A DNA stretch of 64,000 bases from positions 124,001 through 188,000 of the forward strand of contig JAEUHN010000026.1 in NCBI GenBank assembly GCA_016795365.1, read 5' to 3'. Made by a program: the position numbers and the translations under genes. The notes under the pieces are model-generated. The model did no database searches. It was not told the DNA's origin and saw nothing but the letters and a program-made list of their open reading frames with translations. The stretch's first letter is position 1; the number at the start of each line of letters is the position of its first letter. The stretch is from Verrucomicrobiaceae bacterium. Its GTDB lineage: Bacteria > Verrucomicrobiota > Verrucomicrobiia > Verrucomicrobiales > Verrucomicrobiaceae. This document shows positions 17,726-27,066 of the stretch, piece by piece.

Positions 17726-20700
17726 ATGCACCCCATTATCATTCGCAAACTCTCGGAGATCATCGAAGCACGACGGGCAGTGCGCCTGCGCTGGGTGAAT
17801 GCGATTCTGCTGGTCCTGGCAGCAGCCGTTCTCGGTGTGGCCATCTTTGTTCCGGGATCGAATCAGCACTACACAAAGATCGTCCTCGGTGTGGCTGGCC
17901 TTTTGTTTGCCGGCGGCTTGTTGATTCGATGGTTCGTGAGGCCGGAGAAGTTCGATGCCCAGCAGCTCGCCCGCGATGTGGAGGCGAAGAATCCCGAGCT
18001 GCAATCACTCTTGATCACGGCAGTGGAGCAAAAGCCGGGAGCCACCGGCTTAAGCTATCTCCAGGAACGCGTCATCAACAGCGCGGTCAAGGAGGCCGTG
18101 AAGCATCTGTGGAGTGATGAACTGACGGCCGCCGATCAAAAGCGATCCGCCATCGCCGTGGTCGCAGGCGTGGCGTGCCTAGTGCTGACGTGCGGTGGAT
18201 TCGTTTATCAACTGCTCAATCCTCCCACCAAGCCCGAGGTAGCGAAGGCTAAGCCTCAGGCCAAGAAACCTGAGCCGCCCAAGGCGCATCAATTTGAGAT
18301 CGAAGTCACGCCTGGCGACACCGAGGTCGAGCGGGGCTCGCGCTTGGTCGTGGAGGCAAAATTTGCGACGGATGTGCCGGAGGAAGCGATGCTCATCGTC
18401 TGCAACTCGAAGGGCGAAGAGCAGGCGCGACAGCCGATGAAGCTCACAGTCGATGGCAAGGTCTTCGGCGGCATGATGGGCAACATCAAGGCCGATGGTG
18501 TTTATCGCGTGGAGTTCGAGAAGCAGAAGTCACGCGACTTCAAGATCACCACCTTCGTTCATCCCGAGTTGATCAGCGCCGATGCTACCGTGACGCCTCC
18601 GGCTTATACAGGTCAGCCTTCTCGTGAGATCAAGAACACCTTCAAGGTGACCATGATGGAGGGCTCGAAGCTCGGCTATCGCATGAAGATCAACAAGCCT
18701 GTGGTGAGCGCCGAACTCTTCGCAGACCGGGAGCATACGGTGGAACTCAAACCATCCGCAGCTGATCCCACACTCCTCGAGACCAGCTGGGTGCCCGATG
18801 AGACGCGCAAGTATCGGCTTCACCTCGTGGATGATCATGAGCGCTCGTGCAAGCAGACGCCGGTCTTCACGATCACAGTCACGAAGAACACAGCTCCAAA
18901 GATCGAGGTGGCCTTCCCCAAGCGTGACGCGAAGGTGTCGCCGCTTCAGGAATTGGCGCTCGAAGCCAAGGTCTGGGACGATGTGGGAGTGCTCAAGGCG
19001 GGTGCGGTGATCGATGTGGCGGAAGCGAAGAAGGAGGTGCCGCTGCCCCTCGCTAAAGCCGATCAGGGCAAGAAGATTGACGTGAAGACTATGCTCAACC
19101 TTGAGTCCGAAGGCGTGGAGCCGCAGCAACTCGTGAGCTACTACTTCTGGGCTGAAGACAAAGGGCCGACGGGTGAAACACGGCGCACGATGAGTGACAT
19201 GTTCTTCGCCGAGGTGCGGGCGTTTGAAGACATCTTCCGCGAGACCGAACCTCCGCCGAGCGAAGAAGGCGAGGGCAAGCCCACTCAGACCGATCAGCTG
19301 GTGAAACTCCAGAAAGACATCGTGAATGCGAACTGGCGTCTGCAACGCGATCAAGCGGGTGGCAAGGCGATGCCGCAGATGAAGGCCGATGTGGATACCG
19401 TGATGACCTCGCAGGCAATCGCGCAGGAGAAGCTGGACGAAGCCATGGAGAAGGTCGAGAACCCGAAGGTAAAGGCTTCGCTCGTGGAGGCCAAGAAGCA
19501 GATGCAGATCGCCGAGAAGACCCTCGCCCAGGCCAGTGAGAAGCTCGATGCGAAAGCGCTGAACGAAGCGATGACGCCCGAGCAGGCAGCCTTGCGATTC
19601 CTTCATCAGGCGCAGAACAACGAGCACCGTGTGACCAAGGCAAACCCGAAGTCGTCGAAGGGACAAGGTCAGCAGGAGCAGAAGGAAGAGATCTCCATGC
19701 TCGAGCTGAAACAGAAGGAGCAGCGCTACGAGGAAGAGAAAGCTGCAGGCGAAGAGAAAACCGCCGAACAGCAAGAGAACCTCACCGTCCTCAATCGTCT
19801 CAAGGAGCTGGCTCGACGTCAGGAAGCGCTTGCGGAGAAGATGAAGGAGCTAGAGCAGCAACTAGCCCAAGCGAAGACGGAAGATCAGAAGGAGGAGCTG
19901 GCCAATCAATTGAAGCGCTTGCAGGACGAGCAGGATCAGTTGTTGCGCGACCTTGATGATCTGAAGGAGCGCATGGAGAAGCCGGAGAACGCCGCGAATA
20001 TGGCGGAGGCGAAACAGCAGCTCGAGCAGACCCGCGACAAGGTGAACGAGGCAGCGGAGAAGCTCCGCGATCAAAAACTCGCTCAGGCTTCATCGGCTGC
20101 ATCGCGAGCCCAAAAGGATCTCGAAAAGGCTCGCGATGACTTCCGCCAGCGCACGGCTCGGCGGTTCACGGAGGAGTTGAAGTCGATGCGCGACCAAGCA
20201 CGCGAACTTGCCGACGCGCAGAAAAAGTTGTCCGAGGAGATGGAGAATCAGCCGGGTGAAACGAAGGATGCGTTTGATACGACGTCCTCACTCAAACAGC
20301 GCCTCAGCGGTGCCCAGGCATCAAGGAAGATCGAGGAGCAAAAGGATCGCGCCGCCAAACTGATGGAAGACATGAAGCGCGTGAGCGAGCAGGCCGAGGC
20401 TTCGGAACCGCTCCTGCACAAGCAGCTCTACGATGCGCTGCGTGCAGCCCACACACTGGGCTTGGAAGAGAATCTGGCCGAGGCGAGTGCGCAGTCGCGA
20501 TACGGCGATCGCAATGCCGCGCAGGACGCTGAGCGACGCGCAGGCAAGGCCGTTGATCAGCTCAAGACGGGCGTCGAGCGGGCTGCCGAGAGCGTGCTTG
20601 GCAATGAAAGCGAAGCCCTGCGCATGGCTCGCAATGAACTCGATAAGCTCATCGATCAAGCCAAGGGCGAGACCGGAGACGGGAAGTCCGAAGGTCAAAA

Positions 20701-21631
20701 GCAAGCAGCGGGCAACAAGAAGGACCTGGCCGATGCCTCCAAGAAAGGTGAAGGCCAGGGCGACAAGCCGGGCGCCAACGATTCGAAGGCGAACGCTGAT
20801 GCGAAGGGTGACAAACCAGGGCCGCAGCCTGGCAAAGACGGCAAAGGCCAGATGGCGCAGGCTGATGGTAAAGCCGAAGGCAAGGATGGCGAAGGTGACA
20901 AGCCCGGTCAGAAGCCCGGTGAAGGCAAAGGCCAGATGGCCTCGAACGAACCGCGCAACAAACCAGGTCAATCTCCCCAAGGTCAAGAGGGTCAAACAGG
21001 TCAAGGTGAAGCTGCTAAAGGACAGCAAGGCAAAGATGGTCAAGGCCGGAAGGCCGGCCAGGGCAAAGGCGAAGTTGCATCCGCGAACGAGCCCGGACAA
21101 GGCAAGGGCGACGGCAAGTCATCAAACTCGGGCAGTCAGCCGAAAGGTGGTGGAGCGCCGGCCGGAGGCGTGACTTCCATCACTGACGAGAACTGCGAAA
21201 AGCCCCCGAGCGACGGACCCAGCAACGGCACTGGTCGCAACGTGAACGGTGGCGACTGGTTCTTTGATGAAGCGAAGGAGGCGGCGGATGAATCTGCTCT
21301 CACGGGTGCCGGGTTTGGTCAGTGGACGGATCGTTTGCGCAATCTCGAAGAAGCTCTCGGCAATCCTGAGCTTCGCAATCAAGTGGCCACGGTCCTGGAT
21401 CGCGCGCGCCAGTATCGCGGCGACTACGAACGGCACTCGGACCAGCCCGCCGTGGAGTTTCTCCAGACGCGCATCGTCGCGCCGTTGGTCGAACTGCGCG
21501 ACAAGGTGACCGAGGAACTTGCTCGTCGCGAAGGCAAGAATCCGCTGGCACCTGTGGATCGTGATCCTGTGCCGGAGGCTTACCGCGAGCTGGTGCAGAA
21601 GTATTATGAGCAATTGGGGGCCGGGAAGTGA
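17726..21631 (+). CDS. DUF4175-type large membrane/coiled-coil protein
   Basis: 1301 residues from the ATG at 17726, chosen because the frame before it lies in the preceding gene. Two N-terminal helices (about residues 20-75) and a third (about 140-165) are followed by beta-rich domains to residue 500. A very long coiled coil covers about 530-990, rich in Glu, Lys and Gln. A low-complexity Gly-Lys-Gln-Pro stretch (bases 20740-21165) comes next, then a C-terminal helical domain. This order fits DUF4175 proteins of Verrucomicrobiota and Bacteroidota found beside BatA and GATase-like genes. Function is not established; a scaffold in the cell envelope is a reasonable inference. Confidence 0.8.
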   Translation: MHPIIIRKLSEIIEARRAVRLRWVNAILLVLAAAVLGVAIFVPGSNQHYTKIVLGVAGLLFAGGLLIRWFVRPEKFDAQQLARDVEAKNPELQSLLITAVEQKPGATGLSYLQERVINSAVKEAVKHLWSDELTAADQKRSAIAVVAGVACLVLTCGGFVYQLLNPPTKPEVAKAKPQAKKPEPPKAHQFEIEVTPGDTEVERGSRLVVEAKFATDVPEEAMLIVCNSKGEEQARQPMKLTVDGKVFGGMMGNIKADGVYRVEFEKQKSRDFKITTFVHPELISADATVTPPAYTGQPSREIKNTFKVTMMEGSKLGYRMKINKPVVSAELFADREHTVELKPSAADPTLLETSWVPDETRKYRLHLVDDHERSCKQTPVFTITVTKNTAPKIEVAFPKRDAKVSPLQELALEAKVWDDVGVLKAGAVIDVAEAKKEVPLPLAKADQGKKIDVKTMLNLESEGVEPQQLVSYYFWAEDKGPTGETRRTMSDMFFAEVRAFEDIFRETEPPPSEEGEGKPTQTDQLVKLQKDIVNANWRLQRDQAGGKAMPQMKADVDTVMTSQAIAQEKLDEAMEKVENPKVKASLVEAKKQMQIAEKTLAQASEKLDAKALNEAMTPEQAALRFLHQAQNNEHRVTKANPKSSKGQGQQEQKEEISMLELKQKEQRYEEEKAAGEEKTAEQQENLTVLNRLKELARRQEALAEKMKELEQQLAQAKTEDQKEELANQLKRLQDEQDQLLRDLDDLKERMEKPENAANMAEAKQQLEQTRDKVNEAAEKLRDQKLAQASSAASRAQKDLEKARDDFRQRTARRFTEELKSMRDQARELADAQKKLSEEMENQPGETKDAFDTTSSLKQRLSGAQASRKIEEQKDRAAKLMEDMKRVSEQAEASEPLLHKQLYDALRAAHTLGLEENLAEASAQSRYGDRNAAQDAERRAGKAVDQLKTGVERAAESVLGNESEALRMARNELDKLIDQAKGETGDGKSEGQKQAAGNKKDLADASKKGEGQGDKPGANDSKANADAKGDKPGPQPGKDGKGQMAQADGKAEGKDGEGDKPGQKPGEGKGQMASNEPRNKPGQSPQGQEGQTGQGEAAKGQQGKDGQGRKAGQGKGEVASANEPGQGKGDGKSSNSGSQPKGGGAPAGGVTSITDENCEKPPSDGPSNGTGRNVNGGDWFFDEAKEAADESALTGAGFGQWTDRLRNLEEALGNPELRNQVATVLDRARQYRGDYERHSDQPAVEFLQTRIVAPLVELRDKVTEELARREGKNPLAPVDRDPVPEAYRELVQKYYEQLGAGK

Positions 21632-21689
21632 TGGGAAGCGATCACTGTGAAGCAGAGCCAGCTCCTACTGGACTCTCCAATCAATCACC

Positions 21690-24011
21690 ATGACTTCCAT
21701 CGTCTGGCAGCATCCCGAACGTTGGTGGATCGCAGCAGCCTGGCTGGCGGTGGTTTCCATCTTCCTGATCGTTGGCTACGCACGATCATCGCTGCGTGGA
21801 TGGAAGCGGGTGGCGGCGATGCTTTGCAAAACGCTGGCAGCGGTCGTGCTTGCTCTTTGCCTGCTCGACCCTGTTCGGGTGACGGAGACGCCCAAGAAGG
21901 GAGCGAACGAAGTGATCGTGCTGGCGGACAATTCGGCCAGCCTGGGCATCTCGGAGTCGCCCTCCGCGCCACCGCGGAGTGAGGCGGTGAAGGCGGCAGT
22001 GTCCAAGGATGGCAAGGCGTGGTCGCCCTGGATGGAGAAGCTGCGGGACACGTTTCGGGTGCGTTTGCAGGCGGTTGATGAGCGGATGCGTGGGATTGGC
22101 GATGCGAGTTCGCTCGACTTTGCCGGGAGGCAGTCCGGACTCGCCTCAGCGGTCATGGCATCGCGCGATCGACGGGCCTCTTCAGTGGCGGCGGTGGTCT
22201 TGATTAGCGATGGTGGAGCGACCGATGCTGCCTCGTGGAAGGCGATGCCGGGTGGGGCGCCGGTTTATACCTTGATGGTAGGAGAGCACGCGCCAGATCG
22301 CGATGTGTCGCTGGTGGAAGTGAGCGCGCAGCAGACGACCTTTGAAGATTCACCCGTGTCCATCTCGGCGAAAGTGGCCCAGACCGGGCTCGATGGGAAG
22401 AGCGTGGAACTCAAGGTGCTCGACGAAGCCGGCAAGGTGGTTCAAACCGAGAAGCACCTCTTCGGCGGCGGTCAGAAGAGCTACGTGTTTCGGCTGCGCA
22501 TGGCAGTGGCCAAGCCTGGGGTGTCGTTCTTTAAGGTGGTGGCTGCGTGTGCGGAGAAGGAGGCGACTCTGGCCAACAATGAGCGCGCCATCGCGGTGGA
22601 TCGAGGCACCGGACCCTATCGCATTCTCTACGTGGCAGGCCGTCCGAACTGGGATCACAAGTTCCTGCGCCGGGCGCTGGCGATGGATGCCGAGGTGCAG
22701 TTGCCGAGTCTGATCCGCATCGCGAAGCGTGAGCCGAAGTTCGATTTCCGCAGTCGTGCAGGCGAGACCAGCAATCCCTTGTTCCGCGGTTTCGGAGGCG
22801 AACAACAATCTGATGCCCAACGCTACGATCAGCCGGTGCTCACGCGATTGGGCACCAAGGACAAGGTGGAGCTGTCGGATGGGTTTCCAAAGACGCCAGA
22901 GCTGCTGATGGCCGAGTATCGAGCCGTCATCCTTGATGATGTGGAGGCTGAGTTTTTCACCCAGGATCAGATGAATCTCATCGAACGATTCGTCTCTCAG
23001 CGAGGCGGTTCAGTGCTCATGCTTGGTGGTGCGGATTCCTTTGCGGCGGGAGGCTACAACAACACGCCGGTCGGGCGCATGATGCCGGTGTATCTCGACC
23101 GGCAGGGAACGGTGGAAGCGGTGCAGGACGCGAAGCTCACGATGACTCGCGAGGGCTGGCTGGAGCCATGGACGCGCTTGCGTGCGGAGCAACCTGAGGA
23201 CGAGCAACGCGTGGCCATGATGCCTGGCTTTTGGTCGGTGAATCAGAGTTCATCCATCAAGCCTGGGGCCACGGTGCTGGCGATGGTGACGGATGCCAAG
23301 GAACGTCGCTTCCCAGCGCTAGTCACGCAGCGCTACGGCACTGGCCGCACGGTGGCGATGACCGTGGGCGATCTGTGGCGTTGGGGTTTGAAGGACAAGG
23401 AACAGCACGCGGACATGGACAAGGCCTGGCGGCAACTCATGCGCTGGCTGGTGACGGATGTGCCGGACCGCATCGAGATGGAGGCCAGGTTGTCGCAAAT
23501 CGCGAGCCAGGATGTTGCCAGACTGTCGGTGCGTGTGCGGGATGCGGCCTTCAGACCTCAGGATGATGCGAGCGTGCAGTTCGAGGTAACGGCTCCGGGC
23601 GAGAAGCCGGTCACACTTTTTGCGGAGCCCAGTCTCAAGGAGCCGGGGCTGTTCGAGGCCGAGCATTATCCGCGCGCTGCGGGCGGCTATCGGGTGAAGG
23701 CGGTGGTGAAGGACGCGCAGAACAAGGTGCTGGGCGAGAAAACAACGGGCTTTGCCTTGAACCCAACAGCTGACGAGATGGCATCGCTGGCGCCGAATGC
23801 GGAGTGGATGAAACGAATTGCCGCAGAGACCGGAGGGCAGTTCATGGCGGTGAAGGATGCATCCAAGCTCGCGGAGTTATTGCCCAAGCTGGCGATGCCG
23901 CAGATGGATCGCAAGGCGCAGCCGCTGTGGCACAATGCTTGGTGGCTGATAGCGATGGTCTTGCTGCTGGCAGGTGAATGGGCGATTCGCCGATCGGGAG
24001 GAGTGATATGA
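21690..24011 (+). CDS. vWA/GATase1-like membrane protein
   Basis: 773 residues. Two N-terminal helices (about 12-30 and 42-58) precede a vWA-like domain with the MIDAS variant DNSAS. From about residue 310 a class I glutamine amidotransferase-like fold appears (PYRILYVAGRPNWDHKFLRRAL ... GGSVLMLGGADSFAAGGY). The normal Cys-His-Glu amidotransferase triad is not evident, so it is probably non-catalytic. A C-terminal helix (about 750-768) ends the protein. It is the third member of the BatA-DUF4175 block and overlaps the next gene as ATGA. The role is likely structural or in envelope maintenance; the substrate is unknown. Confidence 0.8.
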   Translation: MTSIVWQHPERWWIAAAWLAVVSIFLIVGYARSSLRGWKRVAAMLCKTLAAVVLALCLLDPVRVTETPKKGANEVIVLADNSASLGISESPSAPPRSEAVKAAVSKDGKAWSPWMEKLRDTFRVRLQAVDERMRGIGDASSLDFAGRQSGLASAVMASRDRRASSVAAVVLISDGGATDAASWKAMPGGAPVYTLMVGEHAPDRDVSLVEVSAQQTTFEDSPVSISAKVAQTGLDGKSVELKVLDEAGKVVQTEKHLFGGGQKSYVFRLRMAVAKPGVSFFKVVAACAEKEATLANNERAIAVDRGTGPYRILYVAGRPNWDHKFLRRALAMDAEVQLPSLIRIAKREPKFDFRSRAGETSNPLFRGFGGEQQSDAQRYDQPVLTRLGTKDKVELSDGFPKTPELLMAEYRAVILDDVEAEFFTQDQMNLIERFVSQRGGSVLMLGGADSFAAGGYNNTPVGRMMPVYLDRQGTVEAVQDAKLTMTREGWLEPWTRLRAEQPEDEQRVAMMPGFWSVNQSSSIKPGATVLAMVTDAKERRFPALVTQRYGTGRTVAMTVGDLWRWGLKDKEQHADMDKAWRQLMRWLVTDVPDRIEMEARLSQIASQDVARLSVRVRDAAFRPQDDASVQFEVTAPGEKPVTLFAEPSLKEPGLFEAEHYPRAAGGYRVKAVVKDAQNKVLGEKTTGFALNPTADEMASLAPNAEWMKRIAAETGGQFMAVKDASKLAELLPKLAMPQMDRKAQPLWHNAWWLIAMVLLLAGEWAIRRSGGVI

Positions 24012-24937
24012 GAGGGATGAAGGATGAAGTCGGATTGATGAAGTGCATCATCGCGCTGCTGGTGGTCTGCATGGGTTCCTTCGCGCACGCCATTGAGCGG
24101 CAGATGGAAGTTCTCATCGTGCGTGGTGCCGATGGCGAGGAGGTGTATGGGAAGAAGTTCGATGCTCAGGTGAAGGCTTGGCAGGAGGCATGCACGAAGG
24201 GACAGGTGAAGTCGGCGTTGATCACGAGCCTCGATGACTTGAGGTCACGGATCGGATCGGTGAAGTCGAGCTTGTGGATTGTGATGATCGGGCATGGGAC
24301 GTTTGATGGTCGGGAAGCGAAGTTCAACCTGAGCGGGCCAGACCTGTCCGTGGCACAACTGGCGGAATGGCTGAAGCCCCTTTCACGGGAGGTCGTGGTG
24401 GTAAACACAGCTTCCGCTAGCGGGGCCTGGGTGAAGCCTTTGTCGGGATTGAAGCGTGTGATTGTGAGCGCGACAAAGAGCGCGGATGAGGTGTTTTACA
24501 CGCGGTTCGGCGAGTTCATGGCCAAGGCGATTGTGGGGCTACCGGAGGCAGATGCCGATCAGGATCGTCAGGTGTCGCTGTTGGAATCTTTTCTCTACGC
24601 GGCGAAACAAGCAGCGCAGTTCTACGAGACCGAGGAACGCATTGCGACGGAGCACGCCATCATTGAGGACAATGGCGATGGCGTGGGCACGAGGTCGGAG
24701 GTGTTTGAAGGCGTGAGGCCGAAGGACCCGAAGTTCGACGGAGCACGTTCGTTGCAACTCGCCCTCGTGCTCAACGAGGATGAGATGAAGCTCTCGGATG
24801 AGGTGCGAACGAAACGTGATGCCCTGGAGGCGAAGGTTCGCGAGCTGGCAGCCCGGAAGTCGTCCCTCAAAGAAGACGAGTATTATCGAGAGCTGGAGAA
24901 GCTGTTCCGCGAGATCGCGGCGCTGGGCGCGAAGTGA
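24008..24937 (+). CDS. Secreted clan-CD (legumain/caspase)-like protein without the catalytic Cys
   Basis: 309 residues from the ATG at 24008, overlapping the previous stop as ATGA. A signal peptide (LMKCIIALLVVCMGSFAHA) leads the mature part. The segment LWIVMIGHGTFDG gives the catalytic-type HG, and VVVNTASASGAWVKPLSG lies where clan CD peptidases have their D-x-C or N-x-C strand end. Here the sequence is Thr-Ala-Ser, so no cysteine is available. A calcium-like loop (DADQDRQVSLLE) and ATEHAIIEDNGDG follow, then a C-terminal coiled coil. Similar N-T-x-S-A-S-G readings may be typical of the family. Peptidase activity is doubtful. Confidence 0.7.
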   Translation: MRGMKDEVGLMKCIIALLVVCMGSFAHAIERQMEVLIVRGADGEEVYGKKFDAQVKAWQEACTKGQVKSALITSLDDLRSRIGSVKSSLWIVMIGHGTFDGREAKFNLSGPDLSVAQLAEWLKPLSREVVVVNTASASGAWVKPLSGLKRVIVSATKSADEVFYTRFGEFMAKAIVGLPEADADQDRQVSLLESFLYAAKQAAQFYETEERIATEHAIIEDNGDGVGTRSEVFEGVRPKDPKFDGARSLQLALVLNEDEMKLSDEVRTKRDALEAKVRELAARKSSLKEDEYYRELEKLFREIAALGAK

Positions 24938-24985
24938 CGCAGGTTCGTCGTTTGCCTCGCGTGGTGATGATGTTAAGGGCAGGAC

Positions 24986-25873
24986 GTGACCGCCTCCATT
25001 GCCATCGTTGTATTCCCCCTGATCTCCGCCTTGCTTTATGCCTTCAGCGCCATGCTGCTGAAACGCTCCAGCCAGTTGGGTGTGGGGCTGTGGCGCACCA
25101 CCTTCGTGGCGAACATGATCGTGGCGGTCTTGTTTTCTCTGATGTGGCTGCGTGGTGGTGAGCCAGTGCACACGAATCTGCTGTGGCAGCCTGCCTTGAT
25201 CGCCCTGTGTTTGTTCGGCGGGCAGACTTTGCAGTTCCTCGCGCTCGAGCGTGGGGATGTGTCCGTGGCGGTGCCGGTGTTTGGCATCAAGGTGGTGCTG
25301 GTGGCATTCTTCACGCCCCTGCTCACTGGTGATGCGGTGGGTGTGAAGCAGTGGCTGGCGGCGGTGCTGAGCGTGGCGGGCATCATCTTGCTCAATCGCC
25401 GCGATGTGAATCGCCCGCCGCAGCACCTCGGAGTCACCTTGATCTCAGGCGGTCTGGGGGCGGTGTGCTTTGCGATGTTTGATGTGCTGGTGCAGCGCTG
25501 GGGTCCGGCCTGGGGAGCGGGGCGGTTGCTGCCGATGATCTTCTGGATGAATGCGCTGCTCTCGCTCACTCTCATCTTCAAATTCTCAGCGCCCTTGCGT
25601 GCAGTGCCGCGTGCTGCGTGGCCATGGCTCACGCTGGGCTCGGCCCTGCTGGGCACGCAGAGCATCTTGTTCGTGAGCACGCTGGCGATCTACGGCAAGG
25701 CGACGGCGGCCAATGTGATCTACTCCTCGCGTGGACTGCTCAGCGTGCTGCTCGTGTGGGTGATCGGCCATTGGTTCGCCAATGAGGAGCAACACCTCAG
25801 CCGCTCGATCATGCGCTGGCGTCTGGCCGGCGCGGCGGTGATGCTGAGTGCGATCGCACTGGTGGTGACGTGA
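24986..25873 (+). CDS. EamA/DMT-family transporter
   Basis: 295 residues starting with GTG at 24986. About ten helices form two EamA repeats (residues about 5-140 and 155-290). The first repeat carries the usual helix 3/4 loop FLALERGDVSVAVPVFGIKVV. The drug/metabolite transporter superfamily exports or imports small metabolites; the substrate cannot be predicted. It is convergent with moeA: the two stop codons abut in the palindrome TGATCA at 25871-25876, leaving no room for a terminator. Confidence 0.85.
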   Translation: MTASIAIVVFPLISALLYAFSAMLLKRSSQLGVGLWRTTFVANMIVAVLFSLMWLRGGEPVHTNLLWQPALIALCLFGGQTLQFLALERGDVSVAVPVFGIKVVLVAFFTPLLTGDAVGVKQWLAAVLSVAGIILLNRRDVNRPPQHLGVTLISGGLGAVCFAMFDVLVQRWGPAWGAGRLLPMIFWMNALLSLTLIFKFSAPLRAVPRAAWPWLTLGSALLGTQSILFVSTLAIYGKATAANVIYSSRGLLSVLLVWVIGHWFANEEQHLSRSIMRWRLAGAAVMLSAIALVVT

Positions 25874-27061
25874 TCAATGGAGCAGATGCACCTCGCAGGT
25901 GGAACCGCTGGCGAGCGAAGTGTGCTCGGGCACACGGAGCAGGGCATTGCATTGGCTCAGGCCAAAGAGGGCATAGCTCTGCTGCAGACCGGTGGGATGG
26001 AATTGACCTCGATTCCAACGGCCTCGCACGTAGTGGGGCCTTCCGCCGTCGTTGCTGATCTCATGGGTGAGCGTGGCGGGCGCCATGGCGGGCTTGGTTT
26101 CGCTGGCACCGATCAGCTTGAGCAGGGCAGGCTTCACGAACAGGTGAAAGGTGACAAAAGCCGACACCGGATTGCCTGGCAGACCGAAGATGTAGAGCGG
26201 TCGCGGTTCAATGCGATGGACAAACAGGAAGGGCTTGCCGGGCTTCACCTTCACCCGCCAGAGTTCTGGCTCCAGCCCGAGAGCATTCAGAGCGGGCTTG
26301 ATGTGATCGTGGTCGCCTACGCTGACGCCGCCACTGACGATGATGACATCACTCTCGGCAGCGAGCGAACTGAGGCAGGAGATGGTGGCGTCGAGTTGAT
26401 CCGGGCAGTGATGGGCCGTGGCTCCGTGAAGACCTTCATTCGCCAGCATGGCGACGAGCATGGGGCCGTTGCTGTTGTAGAGCTGACCCGTTTTCAAAGG
26501 AAGGCCAGGGGCGATCAATTCATCGCCCGTGCTCAGCACGCTGATGGCCGGAAGGCGATGCACGGGCGCATGGTCGATCCCTTGCGAAGCAAGCAATCCG
26601 ATGTGCGCGGGTCCGAGCCGTTGCCCTGACCGCACAAGAATCTGGCCAGCACAAAGATCGCTGCCCAGACGCCTGACATTCTCGCCCGCGCTGACCGGAT
26701 CATTGATCGTAATCGAGTGGCCCACACGGGTCACGTCTTCCTGCATGATGACGGCATTGGCCCCACGAGGGATGGGGGCACCGGTGAAGATGCGAATCGA
26801 CGATGATGGTGGAAGCTCCAGCTGCAAGTCGGGGCCAGCAGGTTGTTCGGCGACAACAGGCAGCTCGGCACCCTTGGGGGCCTCCTCCGCGCGCAGTGCA
26901 TAGCCGTCCACCTGGGAGTTGTCGAAGCCCGGCAGCGGCAGGCTGGCGAGCATGGTCTCGCTGGCGAAGCGTCCGAGGGCTGTGGTGGTTGGGACTCGCT
27001 CGGAGGGGAGCGGAGTGATGCGAGAGAGGACGAGGTCGAGGGCTTCGGGTTCCGTGAGCAT
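25874..27061 (-). CDS. moeA: Molybdopterin molybdotransferase
   Basis: 395 residues, full MoeA length. It inserts molybdate into adenylylated molybdopterin in the last step of molybdenum cofactor synthesis. The N-terminal MoeA domain (LGRFASETMLASLPLPGFDNSQVDGYALRAEE) contains the D-N-S-x-x-D-G-(Y/W)-A motif. The MPT-binding domain reads ISVLSTGDELI and later VIIVSGGVSVGDHDHIKPAL. The GLPGNPVSAFVTF motif precedes the C-terminal domain IV. It is the last gene of a three-gene minus-strand cluster, 5 bp after the lipoprotein gene. No molybdoenzyme is encoded nearby. Confidence 0.95.
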   Translation of the reverse strand: MLTEPEALDLVLSRITPLPSERVPTTTALGRFASETMLASLPLPGFDNSQVDGYALRAEEAPKGAELPVVAEQPAGPDLQLELPPSSSIRIFTGAPIPRGANAVIMQEDVTRVGHSITINDPVSAGENVRRLGSDLCAGQILVRSGQRLGPAHIGLLASQGIDHAPVHRLPAISVLSTGDELIAPGLPLKTGQLYNSNGPMLVAMLANEGLHGATAHHCPDQLDATISCLSSLAAESDVIIVSGGVSVGDHDHIKPALNALGLEPELWRVKVKPGKPFLFVHRIEPRPLYIFGLPGNPVSAFVTFHLFVKPALLKLIGASETKPAMAPATLTHEISNDGGRPHYVRGRWNRGQFHPTGLQQSYALFGLSQCNALLRVPEHTSLASGSTCEVHLLH

Positions 27062-27066
27062 GAGTG

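Noticed and set aside
18530..19774. A 414-residue minus-strand frame opposite the DUF4175 gene
   Set aside because: Leu/Arg/His-rich shadow of a coiled-coil coding region.
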